A DNA stretch of 64,000 nt from Nostoc sp. NMS2 (GTDB taxonomy: Bacteria > Cyanobacteriota > Cyanobacteriia > Cyanobacteriales > Nostocaceae). Shown here piece after piece: positions 50,652-59,763 of the stretch; the first letter of the stretch is position 1, and every line of letters begins with the position of its first letter. The stretch lies in the NCBI RefSeq assembly GCF_017115105.1, contig NZ_JABXKH010000164.1, positions 1-64,000 on the forward strand, written 5' to 3'. A program made the position numbers and the translations under genes. A model generated the notes under the pieces. It had not been told where the DNA came from, did not search any database, and worked only from the letters and a program-made list of their open reading frames with translations.

Positions 50652-51263
50652 ATGCATTTAAATTTACCAGACCTAATTACAAAAATTGGTTACTTTGGGG
50701 TATGGGCAATTATCTTTGCTGAATCTGGCTTGCTAATTGGTTTTTTTCTGCCAGGAGATAGTTTGCTATTCACTGCTGGATTTCTCGCATCTCTTCCGAA
50801 ATCAGGGTTTAACATTTGGGTTCTGATTTTTGGTGCTTTTGTTTGTGCAGTCCTTGGTGATAATGTTGGCTACGCTACAGGACACAAATTTGGCAGAAAA
50901 TTATTTCAGAAAGAAGATTCATGGTTGTTTCATAAAAAACACTTGGTAAAAACCCAGGATTTTTATCATAAACATGGCAAAAAAACGCTAGTTTTGGCGA
51001 GGTTTACACCGATTATTCGCACTTTTGCACCGATTGTGGCTGGACTTGGTGCGATGCATTACCGAACATTTATGTCTTACAACTTAATCGGTGGCTTTCT
51101 TTGGACATTTGGCATTACCCTGTTAGGATTTTTCTTAGGAAAATCTCTGCCACCTGAACAAGTAGATAAGTATTTGTTACCAATTATTGGATTAATTATA
51201 GTTGTTTCTTTAGTGCCATCGATTATTCATGTAATACAAGAAAATAGAGCAAATAAAAGTTAA
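50652..51263 (+). CDS. DedA-family membrane protein
   Basis: The 203-residue inner-membrane protein of the DedA/VTT superfamily is thought to act as a lipid scramblase or flippase that helps recycle carrier lipids. Family signatures are ESGLLIGFFLPGDSLLFTAG (E25, GDS at about 35-37), GDNVGYATGHKFGRKLF and ARFTPIIRTFAPIVAG with the conserved arginines; each is quoted in part. Several hydrophobic helices are present. The ATG at 50652 is used. It precedes the next gene in the same direction by 54 bp. Confidence 0.9.
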   Translation: MHLNLPDLITKIGYFGVWAIIFAESGLLIGFFLPGDSLLFTAGFLASLPKSGFNIWVLIFGAFVCAVLGDNVGYATGHKFGRKLFQKEDSWLFHKKHLVKTQDFYHKHGKKTLVLARFTPIIRTFAPIVAGLGAMHYRTFMSYNLIGGFLWTFGITLLGFFLGKSLPPEQVDKYLLPIIGLIIVVSLVPSIIHVIQENRANKS

Positions 51264-51317
51264 AATATTTTTCGTGATTTATGGTAAATGTTAATTTTGA
51301 ATTCGGAGGGCAGCAAC

Positions 51318-51851
51318 GTGACTTCCTTAAACATTAACCTCTATCTGTTAGTAGAAAATCTCCTCTTTTTCCTCATTGCCACACTTTTTATTGTGGTTGT
51401 GAATTGGGGGTGGAAACACACAAAGCCCTATACTCTACCTCTGCCATTTCCCGGTTGGTATAAAATCTGGTTTGGCTCAGTGCAACTGCTAGGAGGATTG
51501 CTGCCATTAGTAGTTATGCTATTGTGGGGTGTATGGTGGGGCGATCGCAGTGTGTTAACTGTGCTTGGTTGGTATTTTATTATATTAGGGTTGCAAATTA
51601 TCTCTGAGATAGTAACACTCAGGCAGTTGCAAAATGTTGTGTGGGTGATGGTTCCTTATATATACTTGCCTTACCGCTTCTGGCAGTTATATGAGGGTTT
51701 GACACTTTTGGATTCTAAAAGTGAGTTACTGTGGGTAAGATATTTATTGATTTTTGAATTGGTATTATGGATTGTTAACTACGTTATAGATGTGTCTCAA
51801 TTGCCACGGCTGTTTCGTTGGGAAGTAGAATCAAACTCTAATGTTAGCTAG
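51318..51851 (+). CDS. Multi-pass membrane protein, unknown function
   Basis: GTG 51318 has a clear Shine-Dalgarno GGAGGG seven bases upstream, which makes it more likely than ATG 51288. The 177-residue product has about four to five hydrophobic helices, for example LLFFLIATLFIVVVNWGW and LGGLLPLVVMLLWGVWW, with aromatic interfacial residues. The family is not recognised. It follows dedA directly, so a related envelope function is possible. The stop overlaps the convergent gene at 51848 by 3 bp. Confidence 0.7.
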   Translation: MTSLNINLYLLVENLLFFLIATLFIVVVNWGWKHTKPYTLPLPFPGWYKIWFGSVQLLGGLLPLVVMLLWGVWWGDRSVLTVLGWYFIILGLQIISEIVTLRQLQNVVWVMVPYIYLPYRFWQLYEGLTLLDSKSELLWVRYLLIFELVLWIVNYVIDVSQLPRLFRWEVESNSNVS

Positions 51852-52408
51852 GGATTAATCGCAGAATTAGCCATTTTTATCAACGAAGTGCGATCGCCAG
51901 CTTTCAACCCAACAACATATTGCACACCCTGTTGTCTCCAAGTCAAGGTAGCATCTGAGCAATTAGCACCACAAGCAAAATCCACAAAATAGCCAGTAAT
52001 ACCCTTAGCTAAGGATACAGCTTTACCAGTGAGGCGGGGGGTTTTGCGGGTTACTCCTTCAGCAGAAATCACACCCAGACGACAAGCAGTTCCACCACTA
52101 CAATCAGGACTGAAACCGAGTAAAATCTCGTAGTTTTTTTGTGTAGCAGCTTCTATAATCGCGTAAATTCGATTTTCCCCATCTGATTCAGGAATAAATT
52201 TCGGCAACAGAATCCGAATCTGAGTCTTTTGCTTTAATTTAGGCAAAATAGATTTAAAAACTGAGTGTGGCTGGATTTTACCCTGGCTTTGTGCTATGAG
52301 TTGGGACTGGTTGTTTATAGTGGCTATAGCTGAATTGTGAAAGCTGCTAACGCTGACTAATACAAATACGCCACATACAGCACTGATATTTCTGAAGCTT
52401 GAAATCAT
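51848..52408 (-). CDS. Exported hypothetical protein
   Basis: The 186-residue protein has a signal peptide (about 1-28, FVLVSVSSFHNSAIA). The mature part has four cysteines (PDCSGGTACRLG and FACGANCSDATL), which may form two disulfides, and beta-rich sequence (IRILLPKFIPESDGENRIYAI). This arrangement suits a small periplasmic domain. The family is not recognised. ATG 52408 is used. It ends head-on against the upstream membrane protein gene. Confidence 0.7.
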   Translation of the reverse strand: MISSFRNISAVCGVFVLVSVSSFHNSAIATINNQSQLIAQSQGKIQPHSVFKSILPKLKQKTQIRILLPKFIPESDGENRIYAIIEAATQKNYEILLGFSPDCSGGTACRLGVISAEGVTRKTPRLTGKAVSLAKGITGYFVDFACGANCSDATLTWRQQGVQYVVGLKAGDRTSLIKMANSAINP

Positions 52409-52656
52409 CTTTGAAAACCTAGTTTCGTCTAAAAAAGGAGTTAGGAATAATTGAAGAAGAATTCAGAAGGGGCTAAACCCTAGCTATCCGCTAACAGAAT
52501 TCAGGAATCAGAATCAAGACAATCTCTACGAGACGCTGCGAAGCACCGCTTTTTCGGTCAGAATACCTTTCCTGAATTCTGGCTCCTGACTCCTGAATTC
52601 TGTTCGATAACTCCTAACTCATCAGTTATAACTTTTAACTTCTAAGTTGTAACTTT
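52409..52656. repeat. GAATTCAGGA palindromic repeat region
   Basis: The spacer contains GCTATCCGCTAACAGAATTC (52487-52506), repeated inverted near 12.16 kb, and several GAATTC/CTGACTCCTG units that can fold. Heptamers CTTCTAAGTTGTAAC end at the decarboxylase stop. No gene is present. Confidence 0.7.
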
Positions 52657-54300
52657 TTACACTGTACAACTCAACTCGCCGGCTTTTTGACTAAAGCGGT
52701 GATTCTCCCGATAATCTACGGGACAATCTATCACGGCGGGTACATCTTGAGCGAGGGCTTCTTTGAGAGTGGGAATCAAATCTAAAGCCGATTCAACCCG
52801 GTAGCCTTTTAAACCCATGCTTTCAGCAAATTTGACGAAATCAGGATTGCTAAAATGCACAAAGGCTGAGTTTCCTTTGCCAAATTGATTTTCTTGCTTC
52901 CACTCAATTAACCCATAGCCACCATCATTGAAAATTATGGTGACAAAAGGCGTACCGACACGCAAGGCTGTTTCTAATTCCTGAGAATTCATCATAAAGC
53001 CGCCATCGCCTGTTACAGCAACGACTTTGCGGTTGGGATGAACGAGTTTTGCTGCTAAAGCGCCAGGAATGGCAATACCCATAGCCGCGAAACCGTTGGA
53101 AATTATGCAAGTATTGGGGCTATGGCAATGATAATGACGGGCCATCCACATCTTATGTGCGCCAACATCAGAGATGACAATATCATCTGGGCCCATCACT
53201 TGCCGTAAGTCATAAATTAATTTTTGCGGCTTAATAGGAAATCCGTCATCATGGGCATACTGTTCATAATCAGCCCGAATATCTGATCTTAAGCTGATAG
53301 CAAAAGGATCGGGTTTTCCTTGTCGGTCTGCTAATTTTAAAATTTCATAGAGAGAATCTGAAATATCTCCTACAACTTCCGCGTTAGGAATATAACTACT
53401 ATCAATCTCTGCCGGACTTACCCCAATATGCACAATAGGAATTTCACCATTCCGATTCCATTTTTTTGGTGAAAACTCAATCAAATCATAGCCGATCGCA
53501 ATTACTAAATCTGTATTATCAAAACCACAGGTAATGAAGTCTCTTTGCTGTAATCCCACTGACCACAAAGCCAATTGATGTGTGTAGGGAATCACTCCTT
53601 TACCCATAAAGGTATTGGCAACAGGGATATTCAGCAAGGTGGCAAATTGCGTGACGGCATCACTGGCATGAGCGCGAATTGCCCCATTTCCGACTAAGAT
53701 TAATGGGTTAACTGCTTGGCAAATTGCGGCTGCTGCTGCCCGAATACTAGCAAAAGATGCATAAGTTTTTTCGCTATTATCCTTACGCAAAGGTTTGCCT
53801 TCTACAGGCATAGCAGCGATATTTTCTGGTAAATCGATGTGAACTGCACCGGGTTTTTCAGATTGCGATCGCTTAAATGCTTTCCGCACTACTTCTGGTG
53901 TAATACTCGGTCGCACAATCTGTTTATTCCACTTGGTAACAGGTGCAAACATTGCCACCAAATCTAAATATTGATGAGATTCGATGTGCATTCTATCTGT
54001 TCCCACTTGACCGGTAATTGCCACTAAGGGCGCACCATCGAGGTTAGCGTCTGCTACCCCAGTCATCAAATTTGTTGCCCCAGGGCCCAGAGTAGAAAGA
54101 CACACCCCAGCTTTTCCGGTTAAGCGTCCGTAGACATCCGCCATGAATGCAGCACCCTGTTCATGACGAGTCGTGATAAATTTAATAGAAGAATGTTTTA
54201 ACGCTTCCAAAACATGTAGATTTTCTTCACCAGGGAGTCCAAAAATATATTGCACTCCTTCATTTTCTAGGCATTGCACCAATAATTCTGCTGTATTCAT
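52657..54300 (-). CDS. 2-Oxoglutarate decarboxylase (acetolactate-synthase-like ThDP enzyme)
   Basis: This 547-residue thiamine-diphosphate enzyme would often be labelled acetolactate synthase. It is more likely the cyanobacterial 2-oxoglutarate decarboxylase that produces succinic semialdehyde, because it is directly preceded, in the same direction, by a succinate-semialdehyde dehydrogenase gene; that pair replaces 2-oxoglutarate dehydrogenase in cyanobacteria. Visible features are the ThDP glutamate E47 (RHEQGAAFMADVYGR), the middle domain, and the ThDP motif GDGGFMMNSQELETAL...FND. It begins NTAELLVQCLENEGVQYIFG, as in that subfamily. Assays would be needed to exclude acetolactate synthesis. 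Confidence 0.85.
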   Translation of the reverse strand: MNTAELLVQCLENEGVQYIFGLPGEENLHVLEALKHSSIKFITTRHEQGAAFMADVYGRLTGKAGVCLSTLGPGATNLMTGVADANLDGAPLVAITGQVGTDRMHIESHQYLDLVAMFAPVTKWNKQIVRPSITPEVVRKAFKRSQSEKPGAVHIDLPENIAAMPVEGKPLRKDNSEKTYASFASIRAAAAAICQAVNPLILVGNGAIRAHASDAVTQFATLLNIPVANTFMGKGVIPYTHQLALWSVGLQQRDFITCGFDNTDLVIAIGYDLIEFSPKKWNRNGEIPIVHIGVSPAEIDSSYIPNAEVVGDISDSLYEILKLADRQGKPDPFAISLRSDIRADYEQYAHDDGFPIKPQKLIYDLRQVMGPDDIVISDVGAHKMWMARHYHCHSPNTCIISNGFAAMGIAIPGALAAKLVHPNRKVVAVTGDGGFMMNSQELETALRVGTPFVTIIFNDGGYGLIEWKQENQFGKGNSAFVHFSNPDFVKFAESMGLKGYRVESALDLIPTLKEALAQDVPAVIDCPVDYRENHRFSQKAGELSCTV

Positions 54301-54319
54301 TTTATTTCCTAACTATTTA

Positions 54320-54417
54320 TTTAGTCATTTGTCATTTGTCCTTTGTCCTTCGTCATTAGTCATTTGTCATTTTTTTGGCTAATGACCAATGACCAATGAC
54401 TAATGACCAATGACTAA
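54320..54417. repeat. TAATGAC/CATTTGT heptamer repeats
   Basis: About 14 TCATTTG, TGACCAA and TAATGAC heptamers fill the spacer between the decarboxylase and SSADH genes, on both strands. The same heptamers occur at 33573-33610, 38449-38490 and 40450-40475. Confidence 0.8.
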
Positions 54418-55785
54418 TCACTTCACCCACACGGTTTTCACATTGACAAACTCATGTATACCTTGGATACTCAATTCTCTGCCATATCCAGAACGCTTGA
54501 TGCCACCAAAGGGCAACCGAGGATCTGATTTGACCATACTGTTGATAAACACGGCACCTGCTTCGATTTCTTCAACTAAGCGATCGCATTCTTGGTCATT
54601 GCTTGTCCAAGCGCTTGCACCTAATCCAAAGGGGCTGTCATTAGCGAGTTTAATGGCAGCATCGATATCAGGAACCCGGAATAACAAGGCTACTGGCCCA
54701 AAGAATTCTTCTTTGGCAATTGCTGCTTCCGGCGGGATATCTATGATAATCGTTGGCGGATAAAAGTTCCCTGGACAATCTGATAATGGGTGTCCGCCGG
54801 TGAGGACTTTTCCACCACTTTTTGTAGCAGCTTGCACTTGTCGATCTAAATCTTGGAGAATACCAGGTGTTGCCAATGGGCCTAAATCGGTATCCGGTTG
54901 CATAGGATCGCCTACTTTTAGCGCCTCGAATTTTTCTACAAGCAATTTTTCAAATTTATCTGCGATCGCTTCTGCGACAATAAAACGTTTCGCTGCAATA
55001 CATGATTGCCCGTTATTTAACATCCGCGCTGTAGTAGCTGTGACAACTGCTGTCTCTAAGTCAGCACTTTCTAACACAATAAACGGGTCGCTTCCTCCTA
55101 ATTCCAAAACGGTTTTTTTAATTTGTTTGCCGGCGGCGACGGCGAGGGATATGCCGGCTGGTTCGCTTCCTGTCAAGGTGGCAGCTTTTACGCGGTCATC
55201 AGCCATTAAATCGGCGACTTTGGCAGCGCCTATTAATAGAGTTTGAAATACACCTTTAGGAAAACCTGCGCGGCGGATAATATCTTCAATTGCCAAGGCG
55301 CACTGCGGCACGTTGGAAGCGTGTTTGAGTAAGCCGACATTTCCCGCCATTAGTGCTGGTGCAGCAAAACGAAAAACTTGCCAAAAGGGGAAATTCCACG
55401 GCATCACCGCGAGAATTGCACCCATTGGTTGATAACGTACAAAACTCTGACTGGCATCAGTTTTTACACTGACATCAGCCAAAAAACTAGGGGCGTGTTC
55501 GGCATAGTAGCGACAGACAACGGCGCATTTTTCGACTTCTGCGATCGCAGCTTTCAATGGTTTACCCATTTCTAGAGTCATTAACTTCGCAAATTCTGCT
55601 TTGTCTTGCTCTAAAATATCAGCAGCCTTTTGCAGCCATTGCGATCGCGTCAAAAAACTAGTCTGGCGATACTGTTCAAAAGTCTGATTAGCTAAATCGA
55701 GTTTAGCGGCAATTTCTGCATCGTTGAGTGGCTCAAAGGTTTTAAAAGTCTCCCCAGTGGCGGGATTAATCGTGGCGATCGCCAT
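54418..55785 (-). CDS. gabD: Succinate-semialdehyde dehydrogenase
   Basis: The NAD(P)-dependent aldehyde dehydrogenase oxidises succinic semialdehyde to succinate. ATG 55785 is preferred over the ATG at 55839 because it has the Shine-Dalgarno GGGAGGTCAGGTA just upstream; it gives 455 residues. The active-site segment ELGGSDPFIVLESADLETAV is followed by the catalytic cysteine in NNGQSCIAAKRFIV. The N-terminus AIATINPATGETFKTF is typical of the cyanobacterial SSADH. It is upstream of the decarboxylase, 117 bp apart, forming the two-step bypass of the TCA cycle. Confidence 0.92.
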   Translation of the reverse strand: MAIATINPATGETFKTFEPLNDAEIAAKLDLANQTFEQYRQTSFLTRSQWLQKAADILEQDKAEFAKLMTLEMGKPLKAAIAEVEKCAVVCRYYAEHAPSFLADVSVKTDASQSFVRYQPMGAILAVMPWNFPFWQVFRFAAPALMAGNVGLLKHASNVPQCALAIEDIIRRAGFPKGVFQTLLIGAAKVADLMADDRVKAATLTGSEPAGISLAVAAGKQIKKTVLELGGSDPFIVLESADLETAVVTATTARMLNNGQSCIAAKRFIVAEAIADKFEKLLVEKFEALKVGDPMQPDTDLGPLATPGILQDLDRQVQAATKSGGKVLTGGHPLSDCPGNFYPPTIIIDIPPEAAIAKEEFFGPVALLFRVPDIDAAIKLANDSPFGLGASAWTSNDQECDRLVEEIEAGAVFINSMVKSDPRLPFGGIKRSGYGRELSIQGIHEFVNVKTVWVK

Positions 55786-55988
55786 TACCTGACCTCCCGT
55801 TAAAAAATAGCTTGAAGTAGGCCTCCTAATGTTATACATATAAATTGAGGAAGCTACTACCCAAATTCTAGTCTTTTAGCTAAAGATTAGCTGCCCAATA
55901 TTACAATTTCGCAATTTTGATTGAATTAAAGTATACTATTCAATCAGTATTAATATTGATGAATTAAATATAGGTAAAGTTGCTATAG

Positions 55989-56082
55989 CAGTCCTAAATC
56001 ATTCGTGAAAAATTAGATCCCCGACTTCTTAAAGAAGTCGGGGATCTGGACACCGCGAATTTTCACAATTCATCTAGGATTG
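55989..56082. mobile_element. MITE with CAGTCCTAAATCATTCGTG ends and hairpin interior
   Basis: The left end CAGTCCTAAATCATTCGTG and the right end CACAATTCATCTAGGATTG are imperfect inverted repeats. The interior is copy 4 of the AGATCCCCGACTTCTT palindrome (56015-56047). The flanks TGCTATAG and CTATATAG are similar but not identical. It lies just upstream of the Uma2 gene. Confidence 0.7.
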
Positions 56083-56110
56083 CTATATAGCACAATTGAG
56101 GAATCAAACC

Positions 56111-56734
56111 ATGACTCAAGTCTTACGCAAAGTAGTTACATTCGATGAATTCGTTGCTAAATATCCAGATAACACAGGACAACGTTACGAACTATATGAT
56201 GGAGTAATAATTGAGATGCCACCACCTACAGGCGACCATGAAGAAGTGATTGGATTTTTAGCCACACAAATCACTTTAGAATATAGTCGCTTAAATCTTC
56301 GTTATTTCATCCCCAAAACAGTATTCGTCAAACCAGTTGAGAACGAATCTGCTTATTCTCCAGATGTCCTGATCCTAAATCAGCCTAATTTAGTTAATGA
56401 ACCTCGGTGGAAAAAAGAATCAACTGTTAGTCAAGCAGCATCAATTCCTTTAGTAATTGAGGTGGTTAGTACTAATTGGCGTGATGATTATTTGAAAAAA
56501 TACGCTGATTATGAAGAAATGGGAATTCTTGAATACTGGATTGTTGATTATGGTGCATTGGGCGGTAGGGAATTTATTGGGAAACCCAAACAACCTACTA
56601 TTTTAATTTGCTGTTTAGAAGAAGGTGAGTATCGCGTTAGTAAATTTCGAGGAGATGACCGCATTGAGTCATCAATTTTTCCAGAGTTGAATTTGACAGC
56701 AGAGCAAATTTTTCGCGCTGGTACAGTCAGCTAA
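56111..56734 (+). CDS. Uma2-family (DUF820) putative endonuclease
   Basis: The second Uma2 gene, 207 residues from ATG 56111, is supported by the Shine-Dalgarno GAGGAATC. Landmarks are TFDEFVAKYPDNTGQRYELYDG, then PDVLILNQPN, SIPLVIEVVSTNWRDDYLKKYADYEEMGILEYWIVDYGAL (quoted in part: LVIEVVSTNWRDDYLKKY). The acidic/lysine positions of the nuclease fold are present. It is only distantly similar to the Uma2 protein at 45112. A MITE precedes it, and an AATTCGT repeat identical to one at 26579 follows. Confidence 0.85.
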   Translation: MTQVLRKVVTFDEFVAKYPDNTGQRYELYDGVIIEMPPPTGDHEEVIGFLATQITLEYSRLNLRYFIPKTVFVKPVENESAYSPDVLILNQPNLVNEPRWKKESTVSQAASIPLVIEVVSTNWRDDYLKKYADYEEMGILEYWIVDYGALGGREFIGKPKQPTILICCLEEGEYRVSKFRGDDRIESSIFPELNLTAEQIFRAGTVS

Positions 56735-56788
56735 TTCGTAATACTTCGGCTACGCTCAGTACAAGTTCGTAATTCGTAATTCGTAATT
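56733..56788. repeat. AATTCGTAAT repeat with GGCTACGCTCAGTACAAG insert, second copy
   Basis: This is virtually identical to 26579-26634, including the insert. Both copies begin at the stop codon of the preceding gene. Confidence 0.8.
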
Positions 56789-56812
56789 GTTCCTATTCCC
56801 CATTGGCTTTAA

Positions 56813-57000
56813 GAGGATGTTTGAAAAGTGTTTCGCGGTGACTTTAGGCACTTTTAGATCCCCCCTAACCCACGCCAGTCGCTCCACTTGGGGTCTCCCC
56901 CGCCGCAGGATGCGCGAAGCGCTGTAGTGAAGCAAGTGGCGTGGATTTAGGGGGATATAGAACGTTTTGTTACCGAGAAGAGGACTTTTCAAACAACCTT
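56813..57000. mobile_element. MITE with GAGGATGTTTGAAAAGT ends, copy 2
   Basis: The left end GAGGATGTTTGAAAAGT is mirrored by CTTTTCAAACAACCTT. TTAA flanks both sides (56809-56812 and 57000-57003). The interior differs completely from copy 1 (24135-24299) and has a GCGAAGCGC-type palindrome. Its right edge supplies the stop codon of the EAL remnant. Confidence 0.8.
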
Positions 57001-57945
57001 TAAGCAAATACTAAAGGACGTGGTTTAGCCACCCCATAGCCTTGAGCATAATCGACTCCCAAGGTTTTGATTCGTTGGAGGATAGCGTCATTTTCGACAA
57101 ACTCAGCAATGGTTTTTACCCCCATAACACGCCCGATGTGGGCAATGGCTTCTACCATTGCATCATCTACAGAATTTTCGATAATGTTTTTAATAAATCC
57201 GCCGTCGATTTTCAAATAGTCTACTGGGAGGGTTTTAAGATAGGCGAAAGAGGACATACCACTACCAAAATCATCTAAGGAAAAATGACAGCCGTAGGTT
57301 GAAGTTCGCTAATGAACTGACTGGCTTTTGTTAAGTTTGCGATCGCTACGGTTTCGGTAATTTCAAAGCAAATTGACTGTGGTGGAACTTGATACAATAC
57401 AAATTGCTCACGCAAAAAGCTAATAAACTGATCGTCGTTGATACTAGTACCCGAAAGGTTGATCGCATAAATAGTCTTGCCATCGTGTTCTGCTAATGGC
57501 CAAGACTTAAACAGCGTCTCGATCACCCAGCGATCAATTGTCGGCATGAGGTTGTAGCGTTCAGCTGCCGGAATAAATGCCATCGGTGCAACTAAATTTC
57601 CCTCTTCGTCTGTCAGGCGTAGCAAGATTTCATAATGAGTCTCCTCTCTTGCCATAGGAGCGATCGCTACTATAGTTTGGGAATACAAGCAAAAACGATT
57701 TTCTGCTAGGGCTTTGGTAATCCGTGAAACCCACTGCATCTCCCCACGCTGTTGTAAAAAAACTTGCGCTAATGCTGAGTTAAAATCTGGGGACTCGGCG
57801 ATCGCTCAAATAAACCTCGTCAGTAAGAATTTTCCAGTCCCACAAACCATCGCCAGAGCCTTCGAGTGAAAGTTGTAGCCGTTCTTCACTTTCTTTGATT
57901 AACACAAAACTAGTGAAGTTGTCACTTGACGTTACGCAAAGACTC
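57000..57945 (-). pseudogene. Decayed PAS-EAL cyclic-di-GMP phosphodiesterase
   Basis: Reading from 57945 down, a PAS start (EERLQLSLEGSGDGLWDW) ends in a stop near 57782. Then comes a junction fragment typical of the GGDEF-EAL linker (QQRGEMQWVSRI), so the whole GGDEF domain is missing. The EAL domain follows with EILLRL and DRWVIETLF. A one-base deletion near 57280 separates it from its second half, which restarts at DDFGSGMSSFAYLKTLPVDYLKID and ends YGVAKPRPLVFA. The end is cut by the MITE. At least three lesions are therefore present: deletion, frameshift and insertion. Confidence 0.85.
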
Positions 57946-58049
57946 AAAAGCTTCCCCAGATAAGTCGCACGCGCTCTTTAGGACAAATATCTCTTCCTCT
58001 CAACTTTTGCAGCATCTATAATTAATCTTGCCCTATTTAGTTCGTTACC

Positions 58050-59735
58050 ATGTCGGAAGAAGATATCCGGGCCGCCAGGCTGGAGAAAGTAGAACAACTC
58101 AAGCAGCTAGGGACTAATCCCTACGCCTATCGTTGGGAATCTACCCATCATGCAGCGCAGTTGCAAGAACAGTTTGCCGATTTAGCCAGTGGTGAAGAAG
58201 TTGATTTAGAAGTTGCGATCGCTGGACGCATTATGGCGCGTCGCGTTTTCGGGAAACTAGCTTTCTTCACTTTGCAAGATGAAACTGGCACAATTCAGCT
58301 TTATTTGGATAAAAATCGCATCCAAGAAAGCATGGCAGATATTGATGCTGATGCCTTCAATCACTTAAAACAACTCACAGATGCAGGCGACATCCTGGGA
58401 GTTAAAGGTACTATTAAACGGACTGAAAAGGGCGAGTTATCTGTCTACGTTAAACAATATACTATCCTCACTAAATCCCTATTGCCCCTACCCGACAAGT
58501 GGCATGGATTAACGGATGTTGCCAAGCGCTACCGTCAGCGCTACGTTGACTTGATTGTTAACCCAGAAGTGCGGCAAACTTTCCGCCGTCGCGCTCAAAT
58601 TACTGCCGGTATTCGCCGTTATTTAGAAGAACGGGATTTTCTCGAAATTGAAACGCCAGTTTTGCAAAGTGAGACTGGGGGTGCAGATGCGCGTCCATTT
58701 ATCACTTACCACAACACTTTAGAAATGGAGTTGTATCTGCGAATTGCTACAGAACTCCATCTCAAACGGTTGATTGTCGGTGGTTTTGAAAAGGTGTTTG
58801 AATTGGGGCGGGTTTTCCGCAATGAAGGAATTTCAACTCGACACAATCCCGAATTTACGACAATTGAACTTTACCAAGCCTACGCCGACTACAACGATAT
58901 GATGGCGCTGACTGAGGGGATTATTACCACTGTCGCCCAAGATGTACTCGGCACGCTGCAAATCACCTACCAAGGGGAACCTATAGATTTAACACCACCT
59001 TGGCGGCGAGTGACAATGCACGATTTAGTTAAAGAATTTACGGGCTTGGATTTCAATTCTTTCCAAACATTGGAAGAAGCAAAAACAGCAAGTAAAAATG
59101 CTGGTATTCCTGGTGTAGATGAAGCCCAATCAATTGGTAAGTTACTAACTTTAGCCTTTGAAGAAAAGGTAGAAGCTAATTTAATTCAACCTACCTTTGT
59201 AATTGATTACCCTGTAGAAATTTCGCCTTTAGCAAAACCTCATCGCTCTGTGCCTGGTTTGGTGGAAAGATTTGAATTATTTATCGTCGGGCGAGAAACT
59301 GGAAATAGCTTCTCAGAATTAACAGATCCCATCGATCAAAGAGAACGCCTAGAAGCCCAAGCTGAAAGGAAAGCTGCTGGTGACTTAGAAGCCCAAGGTG
59401 TAGATGAAGACTTTTTGACAGCCCTGGAATACGGTATGCCGCCTACAGGTGGTTTAGGCATTGGGATTGATCGCTTAGTAATGTTATTAACTGATTGTGC
59501 CAGTATTCGGGATGCGATCGCCTTCCCGCTACTCAAACCCGAAGGCAGCGTTATTAAGCAATTTAGCTATGAGCCAACAACTCAAACACTGACTATTGAA
59601 TTTGATAGTGGAAGTGTTTACGAGTATTTCAAAGTACCTCCTAGTGTCAAGGAAGACTTAGATAATGCACCGTCTAAAGGTCAATACTTTAACAAGTTTA
59701 TTAAAGGGAAATTTAAATTTGAACAGTTGATCTGA
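58050..59735 (+). CDS. lysS: Lysyl-tRNA synthetase (class II) with C-terminal KTSC domain
   Basis: LysS charges tRNA-Lys. The 561-residue protein has an OB-fold anticodon domain (about 55-150), and class II motifs: motif 2 with FRNEGISTRHNPEFTTIE, and motif 3 GLGIGIDRLVMLL. The normal enzyme ends near PLLKPEG (about 497). Here about 62 more residues form a KTSC domain (SVIKQFSYEPTTQTLTIEFD...YFNKFIKGKFKFEQL). KTSC was named for this position at the C-terminus of some lysyl-tRNA synthetases. Its role is unknown. ATG 58050 is used. A bidirectional hairpin terminator follows. Confidence 0.95.
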   Translation: MSEEDIRAARLEKVEQLKQLGTNPYAYRWESTHHAAQLQEQFADLASGEEVDLEVAIAGRIMARRVFGKLAFFTLQDETGTIQLYLDKNRIQESMADIDADAFNHLKQLTDAGDILGVKGTIKRTEKGELSVYVKQYTILTKSLLPLPDKWHGLTDVAKRYRQRYVDLIVNPEVRQTFRRRAQITAGIRRYLEERDFLEIETPVLQSETGGADARPFITYHNTLEMELYLRIATELHLKRLIVGGFEKVFELGRVFRNEGISTRHNPEFTTIELYQAYADYNDMMALTEGIITTVAQDVLGTLQITYQGEPIDLTPPWRRVTMHDLVKEFTGLDFNSFQTLEEAKTASKNAGIPGVDEAQSIGKLLTLAFEEKVEANLIQPTFVIDYPVEISPLAKPHRSVPGLVERFELFIVGRETGNSFSELTDPIDQRERLEAQAERKAAGDLEAQGVDEDFLTALEYGMPPTGGLGIGIDRLVMLLTDCASIRDAIAFPLLKPEGSVIKQFSYEPTTQTLTIEFDSGSVYEYFKVPPSVKEDLDNAPSKGQYFNKFIKGKFKFEQLI

Positions 59736-59763
59736 AATAGTGGGAGCGCAGTTTTGAGATTAT

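Noticed and set aside
52657..54300. Acetolactate synthase working with the decarboxylase at 24447 as an acetoin pathway
   Set aside because: The two are 28 kb apart, while the ThDP enzyme directly neighbours succinate-semialdehyde dehydrogenase, which fits the TCA bypass better.
54410..54763. 117-codon frame on the plus strand opposite gabD
   Set aside because: It is antisense to the clearly coding C-terminal part of the aldehyde dehydrogenase and starts within a simple repeat.
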